This document shows positions 12,041-12,502 of a DNA stretch of 12,502 bases, in pieces. The stretch covers positions 1-12,502 of the forward strand of contig JAGQNJ010000022.1 of the NCBI GenBank assembly GCA_020428115.1, read 5' to 3'. The position numbers and the translations under genes are program-made. Source of the stretch: Candidatus Saccharimonadota bacterium (GTDB lineage: Bacteria > Patescibacteriota > Saccharimonadia > Saccharimonadales > JAGQNJ01). Numbering within the stretch: the first letter of the stretch is position 1; the number at the start of each line of letters is the position of its first letter. Below the pieces are notes generated by a model, which saw only the letters and a program-made list of their open reading frames with translations, was not told the DNA's origin and did not search any database.

Positions 12041-12186
12041 AAATACAGCTTACAGCTTTTAGTCGAGGTAATACAGCTTTAGCGTAATACTTATAACTGG
12101 GTCCAAACGTGGTCGGACTGCATTCTGCGGCGTACCACGCTCGGTTGGCTATTCTCCGTTAGCACTTCTTATGCTTAAATAGAGTG
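12041..12186. promoter_or_regulatory. Central divergent promoter region between the two leader elements
   Basis: No gene is seen here. It contains the heptamer ACAGCTT three times in the same orientation (12045-12051, 12052-12058, 12073-12079), at 7- and 21-bp offsets. A stem CGTGGT/ACCACG (12108-12113/12134-12139) has a 20-nt loop. For the plus-strand element, TTAAAT (12175-12180) or TATGCT (12170-12175) are weak -10 candidates; the former ends 6 nt before the element. For the minus-strand element, TAAGCT (12047-12052) is in the same relative position but poor. Promoters for both divergent genes must lie here or within the elements. Confidence 0.4.
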
Positions 12187-12300
12187 ATGGGTCATGTAGT
12201 GAGCCTCCATAAGAAAGTAAGCTCTTGGCAGACCCTAGAGTTGAGCCAAATGATGAATTATAGAATCATAAACAAAGTATACTGGAGATCTACTACGTGA
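12187..12300 (+). promoter_or_regulatory. Leader element (or 37-codon leader ORF) of the divergent membrane-protein gene
   Basis: Begins ATGGGTCATGTAGTGAGC and ends with GATCTACTACGTGATGG, the same ends as the dnaG leader on the other strand. The first and last blocks pair with each other over 11 positions and enclose the GTG/ATG start. It is an open frame of 37 codons (MGHVVSLHKK...WRSTT) whose TGA overlaps the downstream ATG. GGAG (12284-12287) lies 9 nt before the GTG. The middle differs from the dnaG copy and holds its own small stems, UUGGC/GCCAA and AUGAU/AUCAU. Confidence 0.55.
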
Positions 12301-12502
12301 TGGGACCGAATCAAATGCCTCCGCCGAGCGGTAACTTTAACCCTCAGCAGTACGACTTTATTACCAATCCAGCCAAACCAACCAAGCCATCAATCTTGCC
12401 TATTCCGGGCGGCAGTGGCAACAAAAAACAGCGTATATTGTTTTTTGTGCTGGGTGGGCTTGTTTTGATAACCCTGCTCATTTTGATCGCTGCTCTTGTA
12501 TT
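12297..12502 (+). CDS. Single-pass membrane protein, N-terminal part, cut by window edge
   Basis: The visible part is a Pro/Gln/Asn-rich cytoplasmic tail (MGPNQMPPPSGNFNPQQYDFITNP, then AKPTKPSILPIPGGSGNKKQR), followed by a strongly hydrophobic segment from about residue 46 to the edge (ILFFVLGGLVLITLLILIAALV). Basic residues just before the membrane helix place the N-terminus inside and the unseen remainder outside. The QYDFI-NP-KP pattern before a membrane anchor recalls many uncharacterised Saccharibacteria surface proteins; this is from memory of the group, not a search. The start is GTG at 12297 or ATG at 12300, in the same GTGATG arrangement as dnaG. It is divergent from dnaG, separated by 369 bp holding the two leader elements. 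Function unknown. Confidence 0.75.
   Translation, partial: MMGPNQMPPPSGNFNPQQYDFITNPAKPTKPSILPIPGGSGNKKQRILFFVLGGLVLITLLILIAALV

Noticed and set aside
11928..12296. tmRNA, RNase P RNA, SRP RNA or tRNA in the dnaG upstream gap
   Set aside because: Neither strand has a T-loop (GTTCGA-type) sequence, the tmRNA 5' signature, the SRP GGAAG core or RNase P conserved blocks. AATACAGCTTTAGCGTAA resembles a tmRNA tag end but has no tRNA-like partner.
11922..12303. The 382-bp interval as one mobile element with 17-bp terminal repeats
   Set aside because: The repeats contain the start codons and sit beside the ribosome sites of both flanking genes, and the same end blocks recur inside. Two divergent leader units explain the pattern better.
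1..12502. Recoded TGA (as in Gracilibacteria/Absconditabacteria)
   Set aside because: TGA serves as the stop of the HAD gene, long genes such as polA, dnaG and rpoD contain no in-frame TGA, and glycines are encoded by GGN.
1..12502. CRISPR array, IS element, prophage or toxin-antitoxin pair
   Set aside because: No spaced direct-repeat array, transposase, integrase, phage structural gene or recognisable toxin/antitoxin fold was found in any frame.

Overview
The window reads as chromosomal DNA of a bacterium with a small, compact genome, most likely a Patescibacteria/CPR member close to Candidatus Saccharibacteria. This is an inference. It rests on tight gene packing with overlapping or abutting ends, DnaG and PolA variants in which normally invariant residues are changed, lone membrane proteins with Pro/Gln-rich N-termini, and no sign of recoded stop codons. 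No phage, IS or CRISPR content is visible.

Layout. At 1-405 (minus) is the N-terminal half of a formamidopyrimidine-DNA glycosylase (mutM), followed upstream by an unknown gene (423-761). A divergent intergenic region with two perfect palindromes (762-845) separates it from a small plus-strand protein resembling DciA/DUF721 (846-1127). A small minus-strand unknown (1124-1333) converges on it. The next minus-strand cluster is a transglutaminase-like small protein (2709-3164), a membrane-anchored unknown (2091-2675) and a HAD hydrolase (1470-2051). A plus-strand MgtE-type membrane domain (3242-3793) follows.

From 3796 to 11927 everything is on the minus strand. In transcription order: dnaG (primase), rpoD (primary sigma, overlapping dnaG by 14 bp), a 169-bp inverted-repeat element, a P-loop nucleotide kinase, a second sigma-70-family factor, polA, and an HD-domain nucleotidase. 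This is a replication, transcription and nucleotide-metabolism block, with the ancient dnaG-rpoD pairing retained. A 369-bp non-coding stretch (11928-12296) separates dnaG from a divergent membrane protein that runs off the right edge.

The most unusual signals are these. (1) The dnaG/membrane-protein intergenic region carries two divergent ~115-nt elements with near-identical, mutually complementary ends that lock up the downstream start codons. (2) All four zinc ligands of DnaG are replaced. (3) Five genes have a TAnnAT hexamer exactly 6 nt before ATG, implying leaderless transcription. (4) A 169-bp element folding as a three-way junction overlaps the rpoD stop codon. (5) The second sigma factor keeps its -10-recognition residues but has a rewritten -35-recognition helix, and shares 36 identical bases with rpoD.
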